A stretch of 64,000 bases of DNA. Origin: Robinsoniella peoriensis. Lineage in GTDB: Bacteria > Bacillota > Clostridia > Lachnospirales > Lachnospiraceae. The stretch spans positions 412,179 through 476,178 of the forward strand of contig NZ_JTGN01000003.1 of NCBI RefSeq assembly GCF_000797495.1, in the 5' to 3' direction. The notes below the pieces were generated by a model. The model was not told the origin of the DNA, did no database searches, and was given only the letters and a program-made list of their open reading frames with translations. Of this stretch, positions 22,469 through 32,485 are shown piece after piece. Made by a program: the position numbers and the translations under genes. How positions within the stretch are numbered: position 1 is the first letter of the stretch; each line of letters begins with the position of its first letter.

Positions 22469-23944
22469 ATGAGCAGGAAAGAGAAAAACACACAAAGTGA
22501 AATCGATGGTGTACAGTACCGTCGGGCAAAAACATGGCAGATTGCCTTATCGCAGCTCAACAGTGGGGCAGCCATGTGTTTCTATATGCTAATCGGTTAT
22601 GCAAGCTATGTTGGAAACGTGGGATATGGCGTTGCAACCGCATTGGTTGGAATAATTATCACCGGCACCCGTATTTTTGATGGCATTACTGATCCGCTTA
22701 TTGCATTATTGATTGATAAAACGAACACACGGTTTGGAAAGCTTCGTCTTTTTATGTTTGGGGGCTGGCTGATTGAGACTCTGGCAGTTTTCATGATGTT
22801 CAATTGGTTCAGCGACAAAGGGCATGGCGTAGTTACCTTTATTCTAGTGTACATGCTGTACATTATTGGCTACACAATAAATAATATGGCTGGTCAGGTC
22901 ATCGGACCGGTGCTGACCAATGATCCGAAACAAAGACCGTTAGTAGGAGTGTGGTCAACTATTTACAACTACTTCATCCCCATGTGTATATCAATGGGGA
23001 TTACAGTTGGAATCTTACCTAAGTATGGAAATCAATTTACAGCCCCGATGTTAGCTGCAGCTTGTACCTTTGCAGTAACCGTTTCCTTTATACTGGAGCT
23101 TTTGGCCTGCATAGGTGTCTCACCGGCAGATAAAGCAGAAAACTTTAAGGGAATCAGTACTAAGAGCAGTCAGGAAGGGGTAAAGATCAAAGATATGATT
23201 ACCATCCTTAAGACCAACCGCGCCCTTCAGACTTATATTTTTGCTGCAACATCAGATAAACTAGCCATGCAGACGGCTGGGCAGGCAGTTGTCACGACCA
23301 TGTTATATGGAATCATTATCGGTAATATGCAGCTATCAACCATTGTCACTATGGTAGCCATGCTTCCTTCCATTATATTTGCCATTTACGGTGGACGCTA
23401 TGCCGGAAAACATGGAAATAAAGAGTCAATTATTACGTGGACACGCCTGTGCATTATTACCACCGCTATTTTGATCGTATTTTTTGGAGTGACATCTTCC
23501 TGGACGGTCGGAAAGGTGATGCCACTGATGATAGTTTTCTTTGTCCTGACATTGTCTACAAATGGCTGTAAAATGTGTGTGACGACGGCAACCGGCGCCA
23601 TGCTGGCTGATATCATCGATTATGAACTGGATCGTTCCGGTAAATATATGCCGGGCACTATGACAGGTGTTTATAGTTTTGTCGATAAGCTGGTTTCCTC
23701 CCTGGGTGCAATGATTGCTACCGGAAGTGTGGCAGTAATTGGTTATACAGCAGTAATGCCACAGCCAACCGATGAGAGAACACCTGCGATCTTTATAATG
23801 ACGTTAATATTGAACTATGGTCTGCCAATTCTTGGATGGATCTGTACCTTGGTTGCACTTAAATTCTCACCATTATCCAAAGAGAAGATGGTAGAGGTGC
23901 AGCAAAATATTCAGGAGAAGAAAGCACAGGCGGAAGCAGAATAA
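22469..23944 (+). CDS. GPH-family sugar:cation symporter (MFS)
   Basis: This 491-aa membrane protein has about 12 transmembrane segments. The family signature reads TDPLIALLIDKTNTRFGKL, and the C-terminal half contains MLADIIDYELDRSGK, a counterpart of the DTIDYGQWKTG stretch in the other symporter of this window. It lies 25 bp after GH1, with a strong AGGGGGG site. It likely imports the glycoside that the neighbouring GH1, GH78 and GH2 enzymes break down. Confidence 0.87.
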   Translation: MSRKEKNTQSEIDGVQYRRAKTWQIALSQLNSGAAMCFYMLIGYASYVGNVGYGVATALVGIIITGTRIFDGITDPLIALLIDKTNTRFGKLRLFMFGGWLIETLAVFMMFNWFSDKGHGVVTFILVYMLYIIGYTINNMAGQVIGPVLTNDPKQRPLVGVWSTIYNYFIPMCISMGITVGILPKYGNQFTAPMLAAACTFAVTVSFILELLACIGVSPADKAENFKGISTKSSQEGVKIKDMITILKTNRALQTYIFAATSDKLAMQTAGQAVVTTMLYGIIIGNMQLSTIVTMVAMLPSIIFAIYGGRYAGKHGNKESIITWTRLCIITTAILIVFFGVTSSWTVGKVMPLMIVFFVLTLSTNGCKMCVTTATGAMLADIIDYELDRSGKYMPGTMTGVYSFVDKLVSSLGAMIATGSVAVIGYTAVMPQPTDERTPAIFIMTLILNYGLPILGWICTLVALKFSPLSKEKMVEVQQNIQEKKAQAEAE

Positions 23945-23967
23945 GGTACGGGGAGGTATAAATTCAA

Positions 23968-26499
23968 ATGAAAGCAATTAAACTCAAGACAGAACGCCTG
24001 GTGAATCCACTTGGAATAGACATCAAGCAGCCGTCTTTATCATGGATTTGCCAAGATGGAATTACTCAGACCGCATATAAAATAGAAGCGGTATCAGATG
24101 GGCGCATCGTCTGGAATAGCGGGAAAGTATCGACAAATAAAATGCAGGTGACCTTTGGCGAAGTACTGAAAAGTAAGCAACGGGTAAGCTGGAAAGTCCG
24201 TCTTTGGGATGAAGCGGATACGGTTGGAGAATGGAGTGAAGAAGCTTTTTTTGAAGCGGGTATTTTGGATGCTACGCAGTTTGTGGCAAAGTGGATAAAT
24301 CCGGAATTGGTTTGTGATCCAAGTGTACATAAGCCGGCCAGCTATTTGCAGACAACTTTTAAGGCACCGCTTGGAAGTCAGGCGCGACTGTACATCACCT
24401 GCCACGGGCTGTATGAAGCATATATAAACGGTCTGAGGGTGGGAGACTTTGTGCTTGCACCGGGAAGCGATACCTATAATAAGAAACTGACCTATCAAAC
24501 TTACGATGTAACTGAGCTGGTGAAAGAAGGAAAGAATAATGTCCAGGTGATCTTAGGGGATGGATGGTATCGCAGCTGCTCCGGTGTGGATGGAGAGAGA
24601 AATCTCTTTGGTGAAGATATTGCGCTGTTCTTTCAGCTGGAAGTTGATGGTGTGCCAGTTTGCATTTCAGATGAAAAATGGCAGGCAACCCAGGATGGAC
24701 CAATTCGCGAAAACGATATGCAGCAAGGTGAAATATATGATGCCCGTAAGGAGAGATTGACAAGTTGGCATGAAGTGAAGGTGGAAGATTTCGAGATCAC
24801 CCATTTCAAAGGTTCAAACTCAGTACCTATCGTGGAACAGGAACGTTTTGCCGGAAAGATAATGATTACGCCGAACGGTGAAACAGTGATTGATTACGGA
24901 CAGAACCTGGCAGGTTATGTGGAATTTACCGTGAATGCGAAGGAAGGACAGACTCTCACCATGACCCATGGTGAATCGCTGGATGAAAATGGGAATTTTA
25001 CAATTGAGAATTTTCAGGACCGTAAACGACATAAAGAAGGAGAAATAAAGCAGCGTGTGGAATTGATCTGTAGAAATGGCCGAAACCATTACAAATCTAA
25101 GTTTACTATTTGGGGGTTCCGCTACGCGAAAATAGAAACCGATATAGATTTATCCACAGCAACCTTTACTTCCATTGCCGTATATTCCAATATGGAGCAA
25201 ACGGGGAGCTTCGAGTGCTCCAATGAAGACGTGAATCAGCTGGTGAGCAACAGCATCTGGAGTATGAAATCCAATTTTTGCGACATGCCAACCGATTGTC
25301 CAACCAGAGAGCGTGCAGCGTGGACAGGGGACATGGGAATCTTTATTGAAACCGGACTCTTTTTTGCTGATTGTTATCCGGTCGTACGAAAATGGCTGAG
25401 CGAGTGTCGCTTGAATCAGTATGATGATGGAAAGCTTTCGATTATCGCACCGCCAAATAACCAAACAAGTCAATACGCAGGAATGTTAGCCTCTTCGGTT
25501 GGCTGGGGTGATGCAGGCATAATTGTGCCATATACCATATATAAACGGTTTAATGATGTTCGCATTTTGGAAGAAAATTATGAAATGATGCAGGGATGGT
25601 ATGGATTTTTAGAGAACCGCGCAAAGCAGATAAATGAGCATAACCCGATTGGAAAAGAAAATCCCTATGCAATGTATACCATCGACTCGGGTGTTGACTT
25701 TGGCGAGTGGTGCGAGCCGGGTGTCTCGGCGATGGCAGCTATGTCAAAGCCGCAATATAAAGTGGCTACAGCATATTTTGCCCGTTCCGGCAGAATGCTG
25801 GCAGAAATTGCCGAGGTCCTTGGACGAAGCGAAGATGCCGCACATTACCGGGATGCCGCAGAGAATGCTGCAAAGGCATTTCATTTTGTAGCGACTGATA
25901 ACGGAAAGATCCATTCGGATCGCCAGGCAGAGTATGTACGCGCCATCGCGTTTGATTTGCTGAGCAAGGAAGAAGTCAAAGCGGCTGCAGCAGAATTAAA
26001 TGGAAAAATCATAGAAAATGGCTATCACCTAAATACCGGTTTCCTATCGACACCGTCGCTGTGCAGTGTATTAGCGGAGTATGGCTATCAGGAAACGGCT
26101 TATCGTTTACTACTACAGGATACGATGCCGGGCTGGTTGTATGAAGTGAAAAAAGGTGCTACTTCCATTTGGGAAACCTGGGATGGCATCAATGAAAAAG
26201 GTGAAGTTAGTGCATCGCTGAATCATTATTCCTACGGTGCTGTTTGCGGGTGGCTGTTTGCCGGCGTGTGCGGTATTCAGGTGGAAAATGAAAGAATAAA
26301 GATAGCTCCACAACCACATAAGCTACTGGCATATGCAAAAGCGGTTTATCAGTCTTCGATGGGAGAAATTGTCAGCTCATGGAAATATGAGCAGGATCAG
26401 TTTTTTTATGAAATCACGGTTCCAGCCAATGCAAAGGCAGAAGTATGTTTACCGGATGGCAGACATGAGTTCGTGACAGCAGGTGTTCATCATTTTTAA
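23968..26499 (+). CDS. GH78 alpha-L-rhamnosidase, cytoplasmic
   Basis: The protein is 843 aa with no signal peptide. The N-terminal domains include LYEAYINGLRVGDFVLAPG and a VIDYGQNLAGYV sandwich. The catalytic (alpha/alpha)6 domain has CPTRERAAWTGD with E448, the shorter variant of the CPQRDERLGWTGD motif seen in the other GH78 here, and SIWETWDG with E736. It ends at the normal GH78 C-terminal beta domain without the helical tail of the first GH78. It differs enough from the enzyme at 13225 to be a separate lineage, not a recent duplicate. It sits 23 bp after the symporter. Confidence 0.92.
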   Translation: MKAIKLKTERLVNPLGIDIKQPSLSWICQDGITQTAYKIEAVSDGRIVWNSGKVSTNKMQVTFGEVLKSKQRVSWKVRLWDEADTVGEWSEEAFFEAGILDATQFVAKWINPELVCDPSVHKPASYLQTTFKAPLGSQARLYITCHGLYEAYINGLRVGDFVLAPGSDTYNKKLTYQTYDVTELVKEGKNNVQVILGDGWYRSCSGVDGERNLFGEDIALFFQLEVDGVPVCISDEKWQATQDGPIRENDMQQGEIYDARKERLTSWHEVKVEDFEITHFKGSNSVPIVEQERFAGKIMITPNGETVIDYGQNLAGYVEFTVNAKEGQTLTMTHGESLDENGNFTIENFQDRKRHKEGEIKQRVELICRNGRNHYKSKFTIWGFRYAKIETDIDLSTATFTSIAVYSNMEQTGSFECSNEDVNQLVSNSIWSMKSNFCDMPTDCPTRERAAWTGDMGIFIETGLFFADCYPVVRKWLSECRLNQYDDGKLSIIAPPNNQTSQYAGMLASSVGWGDAGIIVPYTIYKRFNDVRILEENYEMMQGWYGFLENRAKQINEHNPIGKENPYAMYTIDSGVDFGEWCEPGVSAMAAMSKPQYKVATAYFARSGRMLAEIAEVLGRSEDAAHYRDAAENAAKAFHFVATDNGKIHSDRQAEYVRAIAFDLLSKEEVKAAAAELNGKIIENGYHLNTGFLSTPSLCSVLAEYGYQETAYRLLLQDTMPGWLYEVKKGATSIWETWDGINEKGEVSASLNHYSYGAVCGWLFAGVCGIQVENERIKIAPQPHKLLAYAKAVYQSSMGEIVSSWKYEQDQFFYEITVPANAKAEVCLPDGRHEFVTAGVHHF

Positions 26500-26514
26500 A
26501 GGAAAGGAAAAATT

Positions 26515-28755
26515 ATGCGGAATACGATTTTATTGGATAACGGCTGGCAGTTTGTAAAAACAGCTGCCAGTGCCTCTGCAGCATGGGAGACTTCAGGCGA
26601 AGCAGTAACCCTCCCCCACACATGGAATGCCTTAGACGGGCAGGACGGTGGTAATGATTATTATCGTGGACTCTGCTGGTATAGGAGAAAACTGGACATA
26701 ACCGAAGTGGCAGATGGACAGTCTTTGGCAGAATTAAAGAAGGAGAAGGAGATCTGGCTGGAATTCTGCGGTGCCGCGATGACGGCTGAATTCTATTTGA
26801 ATGGAGAAAAAAGGATAACTCACGAAGGCGGATACTCTACCTTTAGGGTAAATCTGACTGAATATCTGCAGGAAGAGAACCAGTTGACAGTTTCGGTGGA
26901 TAATTCGGAAAATGACCGGGTATATCCGCAAAAAGCCGACTTCACCTTTTATGGTGGTCTTTACCGGGAAGTGAATCTGTTGATTGTACCAAAAGCACAT
27001 TTTGCTCTTGGCTATGCCGGCGGATCGGGCATCAAGGCCACGCCGGAGGTGGTTGGAAAGGATGCAAAAGTAACCGCCGAAGCCTGGGTAGAAGGTGTGG
27101 CAGAGACAGTTACTTTTGTAATCGGTGACTTGATACAGGAAGCCCAAATCATAGACGGACACGCAGAAGCGGTATTTACCATTGAAAATGTACATCTATG
27201 GGATGGCATCGATGATCCATATCTGTACACCATTAAAGCGGAAATTTGTCAGAATGATGAAGACGGTGACAGCATTACTACTAAATTTGGTTGTCGCACC
27301 ATCAAATTTGACCCACAGGAAGGATTCTTTTTAAATGGTCGTAGCTACCCGCTGCGTGGTGTTTCACGTCATCAGGACCGTCTGGGCACGGGAAATGTCC
27401 TGTCGAAAGAAATGCAGGTAGAGGATCTGGAAATCATCCGGGAAATCGGTGCAAATACCATCCGCCTGGCGCATTATCAGCATAGTCAGTATTTTTACGA
27501 TCTGTGCGATGCTTACGGTATGATTCTCTGGACAGAGATTCCATACATCACCCAGCATATGCCAAACGGCAGGGAAAATACCTTAAGCCAGATGCGAGAG
27601 TTGGTGGTGCAAAATTATAATCACCCATCGATTGTCTGCTGGGGATTATCGAATGAAATTTCTGCAAGTGGAGGCGTTACCGATGATTTGATGGAAAACC
27701 ACCGGTTATTAAATGATCTGTGCCATAGTCTGGACGCGACCCGGCCGACCACGATGGCCCATGTATTTATGCTGGAGACGGACAGTCCGCTATTAGAAAT
27801 TCCTGATATTGCCAGTTATAATCTGTACTTTGGCTGGTATCTGGGCGAGCTGGAACAAAACAACAGCTTCTTTGATGAGTATCATGCTACTTACCCCAAA
27901 CGATGTATCGGATTTTCTGAATATGGTGCAGATGCCAATCCGGCATTTCATTCATCAGATCCGGAGCGCGGTGATTATACCGAAGATTATCAGTGTATTT
28001 ATCATGAGCATATCATCAGGATGATAGAGGAGCGTCCGTATCTCTGGGCGACCCATGTCTGGAACATGTTTGACTTTGCGGCAGACGGAAGAGACGAGGG
28101 TGGTAAGAACGGTCAGAATCAAAAAGGGCTGGTTACCATGGATCGAAGGCTGAAAAAGGATGCGTTCTATCTGTATAAGGCATATTGGAGCGAGGAAGCA
28201 TTTGTCCATTTGTGTGGCAGCCGATATGTGGATCGGGCAGAGGGAGTAACCGAAGTAAAGGTCTATTCCAATCAGCCTGAAGTGACCTTATATGTAGATG
28301 GTGAGCCGATTGAGACACAAAAGGGGAATCGGGTATTTTGCTTTGCAGTGCCCATCAGTGGCAATCATACCGTGCAAGCTCTGGCGGGACAATGTACTGA
28401 TGCAATGTCGATTCGCAAGGTAGAAAAACCGAATCAGGATTATCGGTTCGGAACAGCCGGAGACCTTGTCAACTGGTTCGACAAAGATGATTTCAAAGAG
28501 GGATATTTTTCAATAAAAGATACGCTGGCAACATTGCAGAGCCATCCCCAGACAGGAGCAATCATGGGAGCGATGATGGCACAGACATCTGCCGGCCGGG
28601 GTGATGTGGCTGAAAGTGTAAAGGATAACCCAAACCTGATAAAAATGATGGGAGCTATGACTTTGGAGAGTATGTTAAAGCAGGTCGGAGACGTCGTGAG
28701 TCAGGAGCAGGTAATGGCTTTGAATGCAGCATTGCAGCAGATTCCGAAACAATAG
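26515..28755 (+). CDS. GH2 family glycosidase (beta-galactosidase/beta-glucuronidase type)
   Basis: The 746-aa protein has no signal peptide. The N-terminal jelly roll (DNGWQFVK, LPHTWNALDGQDGGNDYYRG), Ig-like domain and TIM barrel follow GH2 order. The acid/base is E381 in WGLSNEIS and the nucleophile E469 in FSEYG. The usual substrate-specific motifs are not decisive, so beta-galactoside, glucuronide or arabinoside are all possible. Residues about 640-746 form an extra Met- and Ala-rich helical tail (TLATLQSHPQTGAIMGAMMA, later MTLESMLKQVGDVVSQEQ) that resembles the tail of the GH78 at 13225. It lies 15 bp after GH78 with AAAGGAAAGG before ATG. Confidence 0.88.
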   Translation: MRNTILLDNGWQFVKTAASASAAWETSGEAVTLPHTWNALDGQDGGNDYYRGLCWYRRKLDITEVADGQSLAELKKEKEIWLEFCGAAMTAEFYLNGEKRITHEGGYSTFRVNLTEYLQEENQLTVSVDNSENDRVYPQKADFTFYGGLYREVNLLIVPKAHFALGYAGGSGIKATPEVVGKDAKVTAEAWVEGVAETVTFVIGDLIQEAQIIDGHAEAVFTIENVHLWDGIDDPYLYTIKAEICQNDEDGDSITTKFGCRTIKFDPQEGFFLNGRSYPLRGVSRHQDRLGTGNVLSKEMQVEDLEIIREIGANTIRLAHYQHSQYFYDLCDAYGMILWTEIPYITQHMPNGRENTLSQMRELVVQNYNHPSIVCWGLSNEISASGGVTDDLMENHRLLNDLCHSLDATRPTTMAHVFMLETDSPLLEIPDIASYNLYFGWYLGELEQNNSFFDEYHATYPKRCIGFSEYGADANPAFHSSDPERGDYTEDYQCIYHEHIIRMIEERPYLWATHVWNMFDFAADGRDEGGKNGQNQKGLVTMDRRLKKDAFYLYKAYWSEEAFVHLCGSRYVDRAEGVTEVKVYSNQPEVTLYVDGEPIETQKGNRVFCFAVPISGNHTVQALAGQCTDAMSIRKVEKPNQDYRFGTAGDLVNWFDKDDFKEGYFSIKDTLATLQSHPQTGAIMGAMMAQTSAGRGDVAESVKDNPNLIKMMGAMTLESMLKQVGDVVSQEQVMALNAALQQIPKQ

Positions 28756-28768
28756 AGGAAGCGAAAAA

Positions 28769-29632
28769 ATGGAATTGAAAAAAACGGTAAAAGCAGTTCA
28801 GATGATTCAGCTCGGCACAGTCATGGGAAGCGAAGAGAAGGCAAAAGAGACCATGCAGCTGATGAAAGATGCCGGATATGACGGAATCGAATTGAATGGC
28901 TTTATGATTAAAAAAATGCCCATGATAGTCCGGCTCCTGACCACACTGGCCAGAATGCCGATGGGGAAGACCGGCAAATTGGATTGGGAAAAGCTGATAG
29001 CCGAGTCTGATTTAAAGGTGGTCAGTGTACATGAAGACCTGGGAAGCTGCATGCGGGCACCGGAGGATATTATCGCCGAAGCAAAGGCCTTTGATACCAA
29101 ATATATTGTTGTGACTGGGATGCACCAGTTTGATTATTCAGATAAAGCGGCGGTACTGGATTTGATTGAGAAACTGAACCATGTAGGAAAGGTTTTTGCA
29201 GAAGGAGGTATTTCCCTGTTATACCATAATCACAACTGTGAATTTCGCAAGGTAGAATCGGGCAAAACGGCCTATGACTTGATTCTAGAGAAGACGAATA
29301 CGGAGTATGTCAATTTTGAATTTGATTCCTACTGGCCAGCTGAAGCAGGTGTAGATGTGCTGCCATTAATGGAGCAGCTAGGTGAACGGATGAAGCTGTA
29401 CCACATCAATGACCGGGGAAGCCGTGTGAGTGGAAGGACTAGCTCGATTCTTAAGTCAGATAGCATGGAGTTGGGATATGGGAACATGAATCTTACGGTG
29501 ATGGTGGAACAAGCGAAGAAAGCCGGCGTGGACGCGGTGATTCTGGAGAGCCATAAAAACTGGGTGGATAAATCGCCGATAAAATCATTTCAGATGAGTG
29601 CGGAGTTTATGAACAAATATGTGACTTTTTAA
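28769..29632 (+). CDS. Sugar phosphate isomerase/epimerase-like TIM-barrel protein
   Basis: The protein is 287 aa. A frame opens earlier, inside GH2, but GAGGAAG lies 8-10 nt before ATG 28769, so I start there. The xylose-isomerase-like TIM barrel of AP-endonuclease family 2 is recognisable: GYDGIELNGF, VVSVHEDLG, LLYHNHNCEF, NFEFDSYWPAEAGVD, MKLYHINDRG, VDAVILESHKNW. The His, Glu and Asp residues in these motifs are the usual divalent-metal ligands. Members act on sugars or inositols (isomerases, dehydratases, keto-sugar epimerases). As the fifth gene of this operon it probably processes the sugar freed by GH2 or GH78. Confidence 0.85.
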   Translation: MELKKTVKAVQMIQLGTVMGSEEKAKETMQLMKDAGYDGIELNGFMIKKMPMIVRLLTTLARMPMGKTGKLDWEKLIAESDLKVVSVHEDLGSCMRAPEDIIAEAKAFDTKYIVVTGMHQFDYSDKAAVLDLIEKLNHVGKVFAEGGISLLYHNHNCEFRKVESGKTAYDLILEKTNTEYVNFEFDSYWPAEAGVDVLPLMEQLGERMKLYHINDRGSRVSGRTSSILKSDSMELGYGNMNLTVMVEQAKKAGVDAVILESHKNWVDKSPIKSFQMSAEFMNKYVTF

Positions 29633-29727
29633 CAGGCATTTAAGAGGAGGAGAACATAAGTTCAACAACAATCAACAAAAAGGTGATGTGCAGAAAGTAG
29701 AGGCTGCAAAGTAGAAAGGAAGGAATT

Positions 29728-31302
29728 ATGTTAATCGAAAATACAGAATATGGTCGCATAGAAATCACAGACATTCCGCTGCCAGGCGGAATTGATACAA
29801 ATGTAAACGGAACCTATACTTTTTCCGGGCGTGTATTAGTATCTGTGAGAGAACCTGAAAAAAATGAAAATTGGTATCGGGTGTTTACAATATCAGAGGA
29901 GGGGCGGGAACTCTGTGAACTGTTTGATGGAGTAATCCCAATGAAAAAGGGAGCTAACGGAATACGCTGGATGTGTTATTCCGATAATAAACGGATCTTG
30001 CTAGGGGACTATGTGTTAGAATGCACACCAGATCTGGATCGATGTACCTCGTCTGAGTTAGTGGAAGTGGTATTTCCAGAAGAGATCTACGAAATCCCAG
30101 GGTTATTTATGAGATGGTCCGAACCGTTGATTGCGCCTGACAATGAGCATATATGCTTCTCGTCCCTAACAGGGAACGGAGTTTTTAATTTTCTCGGAAG
30201 CCTAGTGAGAAAGGAATCCCATTATGCAATGGAAGATATGTGTATCATCAGTACTGTGAACGAAGTTGAACCAGATTTGGAAAATGAGGGATTTTTCCGT
30301 ACCAAGGTAAGCAGAGGAGGGGAAGTTAAACAGTTTGTAAGGGGAGGAAGAGGTATTACGCTGGCTGGTGGGGGAACCTGCATTACGGAAAGTACGCTGC
30401 AGATGCTGGATACAGAAGAGGTTGCTCAGATTACAGAGACACTTGGCTATGAAGAAACGGCTATCTTTTCTCCTAATGAGCATTATGCTGTCTGTATGTC
30501 GCCTAGGTTTTCACCGAAGACGGACTGTGGGGTACTGGGGGTTGTGCCACTTCATAAGGATAATATCACACGAAGAAAATATTTGAATATGTTGTATCAG
30601 TATGCGATTTCAGGTGTCCGTTATGAAAAAGCCGGTAATATTGGTCCGGTACTGATTGATGTCCAGCGTTCTATGAGTGAGGGAAGAGCTCACGAAGGGA
30701 TAAATTTAAGCGATCCGGAAGGAAAATGGGTGTATTATTCTCCTATGAGCTGGCATCCGGACAGTACAAAAGCAATGTGGAACGAAAGTACCCGGTTGGT
30801 AGAGGGGAAAGTAAAAAGCAGACTGCGCCAATGCAAGCTTTTGGATGTGCAGCCGTCAAAGCCAAAAATGTGGGGAGTGACTCCGGGAAAAGAAGAGATT
30901 CCTTATGCACTTCCAATGGAATATGCCAGAATGCAGACAGAGCCACCCTATCCCGTAAAAATAGAAGGTGTATGTGGCATAGTGGTAAACTCTTATATAG
31001 CGGGTGATACAGTAGAAACCAGATATGACCACTACAGTGAGGACGGAAAGACCTTTTATGATGGGTGGATTCGGGTAAAAGCGCCGGCCAACATGTTTGT
31101 GCCTGAAGAGACGGTCATTTGGAGCAATCTTCAAGTAACAGGAGAACATACGGGGCAGATGAAATTAAGGATTACATTTTTACCGGACAGTAGATTTCAA
31201 GTACATCTTGCAAAAGATATGGATGAGGATGGGGAGCCGAAATGTTACGGTTATGCAGAGTATGATGGACTTAGGAGAAACGTAGAGGATATGGCGGACT
31301 AA
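29728..31302 (+). CDS. Uncharacterised 524-aa protein, possibly beta-propeller
   Basis: I do not recognise a named family. The protein has no signal peptide or membrane helix and is rich in short beta segments with aromatic and acidic turns, such as LISEEGRELCELFDG-like and WSEPLIAPDNEHICFSS-like stretches. These recall the PD40/TolB-type propellers that read oligosaccharides or peptides. The C-terminal 150 residues include a GDTVETRYDHYSEDGKTFYD segment that looks like a separate beta domain. It follows the isomerase by 95 bp with AAGGAAGGA before ATG 29728, and is the last gene before a large palindrome. Its position suggests a role tied to the glycoside operon, but no reaction can be proposed. 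Confidence 0.7.
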   Translation: MLIENTEYGRIEITDIPLPGGIDTNVNGTYTFSGRVLVSVREPEKNENWYRVFTISEEGRELCELFDGVIPMKKGANGIRWMCYSDNKRILLGDYVLECTPDLDRCTSSELVEVVFPEEIYEIPGLFMRWSEPLIAPDNEHICFSSLTGNGVFNFLGSLVRKESHYAMEDMCIISTVNEVEPDLENEGFFRTKVSRGGEVKQFVRGGRGITLAGGGTCITESTLQMLDTEEVAQITETLGYEETAIFSPNEHYAVCMSPRFSPKTDCGVLGVVPLHKDNITRRKYLNMLYQYAISGVRYEKAGNIGPVLIDVQRSMSEGRAHEGINLSDPEGKWVYYSPMSWHPDSTKAMWNESTRLVEGKVKSRLRQCKLLDVQPSKPKMWGVTPGKEEIPYALPMEYARMQTEPPYPVKIEGVCGIVVNSYIAGDTVETRYDHYSEDGKTFYDGWIRVKAPANMFVPEETVIWSNLQVTGEHTGQMKLRITFLPDSRFQVHLAKDMDEDGEPKCYGYAEYDGLRRNVEDMAD

Positions 31303-31323
31303 ACTCCTCAGCCACTTTCAAAA

Positions 31324-31391
31324 TAACATAGGCTAAAGCCGAGGCAGTATAACTCACATGAGCTATTTTGCCCCGGCTTTAGCCTATGTTA
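31324..31391. repeat. 68-bp near-perfect palindrome, probable transcription-blocking hairpin
   Basis: The first 18 bp (31324-31341) pair without a mismatch to 31374-31391. Pairing continues inward with only three mismatches and one G:T pair down to a 4-nt apex at 31356-31359. It lies 22 bp after the stop of the unknown gene. There is no T tract on the plus side (ACTTCCCG), so it is not a textbook intrinsic terminator. It may act by structure alone, or it may be a mobile palindromic repeat. Confidence 0.85.
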
Positions 31392-31441
31392 CTTCCCGAC
31401 AATATTTCAAATTCTTTACCATCCACACCACACGGTCATAG

Positions 31442-31508
31442 AATCTAAAAAATACCATGCCAAGACCTATAATATCCATATTTCAAAAAAATAGAAAAAT
31501 GCTAAAAT
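31442..31508 (+). promoter_or_regulatory. Activator-type promoter element, copy 1 (ABC permease operon)
   Basis: AATCTAAAAAA (31442), CCATATTT (31476) and TAAAAT (31503, taken as -10) are arranged exactly as in front of the solute-binding protein gene, with offsets of 34 and 27 bp in both. Two half-sites of TCTAAAA/CCTATAA type lie 22 bp apart (31444 and 31466). There is no good -35, which fits activation by an AraC-type factor such as the YesN-like regulator at 38625. Confidence 0.65.
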
Positions 31509-31543
31509 TAAATCATCAAAAAGAAAGAAGGTATGAGGGTGTT

Positions 31544-32485
31544 ATGGTTGCAGTAAAAACAAGAAATGTTGCCGCAAAGTCTTCCGGATCGCGAAGTCAT
31601 TTTAAAAAGTATTGGCCGTATTACGTGATGATGCTTCCAGGAATTATTTATCTGATTATGTTTAAATATATTCCGATGATGGGGAGTGTTATTGCATTCA
31701 AGGATTATTCGGCTTATAAAGGGATCTGGGAAAGCGCATGGTGCGGGTTGGAAAATTTCAAAAAATTATTTGTTTACCCGGATTTTTACAAGATACTTCG
31801 GAATACAATTGTACTGGGTTTACTGAAAATATGTTTGACATTTCCGATTCCAGTTATTCTGGCACTGATGCTGAACGAACTTCGGAATGCAAAGATTAAG
31901 AAAGGAATCCAAACAATTATTTGTATCCCATATTTTGTATCATGGGTTGTTGTTGGAGGTCTGGTATTTGATATTTTTGGTGTTGGTGGACTATTCAATA
32001 ATGTAAGAGAATTCTTTGGAATGGATACGCTATTGGTTATGCAGAAAGAAAGCTGGTTCCGACCGATTTATGTGATTTCCACGATATGGAAAGAATCTGG
32101 CTGGGGGACAGTTGTATATCTGGCAGCAATTAGCGGTATTGACCCAAGTCTGTATGAATCGGCGGCAATTGACGGAGCGTCCAGATTTCAGAAAATACGT
32201 TATATCACATTCCCGCTTTTGATTCCAACGGTGTTGACATTGCTTCTTTTGAACATTGGAAGTTTCCTTACACTTGGTTTCGACCAGGTTTACAATCTGT
32301 ATACGCCGATGACATATGCAGTTGCAGATATCTTTGATACATATGTATTTCGTGTTGGAATCCAACAGGCACAGTATAGTTTTGCAACGGCCGTTGGTCT
32401 GTTTCAGTCGGTAGTTGGATTATTTATGGTAGTTACGTTTAACAAGATTGCAAATAAGGTTTCAGAGGATGGAGGGCTGTGGTAA
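31544..32485 (+). CDS. CUT1 sugar ABC transporter permease (LplB type)
   Basis: The inner-membrane subunit is 313 aa. I choose ATG 31544, with GAGGG just before it, because an upstream ATG at 31457 would overlap the promoter elements. There are six transmembrane segments (first about 25-45, MMLPGIIYLIMFKYIPMM). The EAA loop that contacts the ATPase reads SLYESAAIDGASRFQKI. The operon has no ATPase gene, as is usual for CUT1 systems that share a common MsmX-type ATPase encoded elsewhere. The next permease overlaps by 1 nt. Opening residues resemble the LplB/YtcP pair found with YesM/YesN systems. Confidence 0.9.
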   Translation: MVAVKTRNVAAKSSGSRSHFKKYWPYYVMMLPGIIYLIMFKYIPMMGSVIAFKDYSAYKGIWESAWCGLENFKKLFVYPDFYKILRNTIVLGLLKICLTFPIPVILALMLNELRNAKIKKGIQTIICIPYFVSWVVVGGLVFDIFGVGGLFNNVREFFGMDTLLVMQKESWFRPIYVISTIWKESGWGTVVYLAAISGIDPSLYESAAIDGASRFQKIRYITFPLLIPTVLTLLLLNIGSFLTLGFDQVYNLYTPMTYAVADIFDTYVFRVGIQQAQYSFATAVGLFQSVVGLFMVVTFNKIANKVSEDGGLW

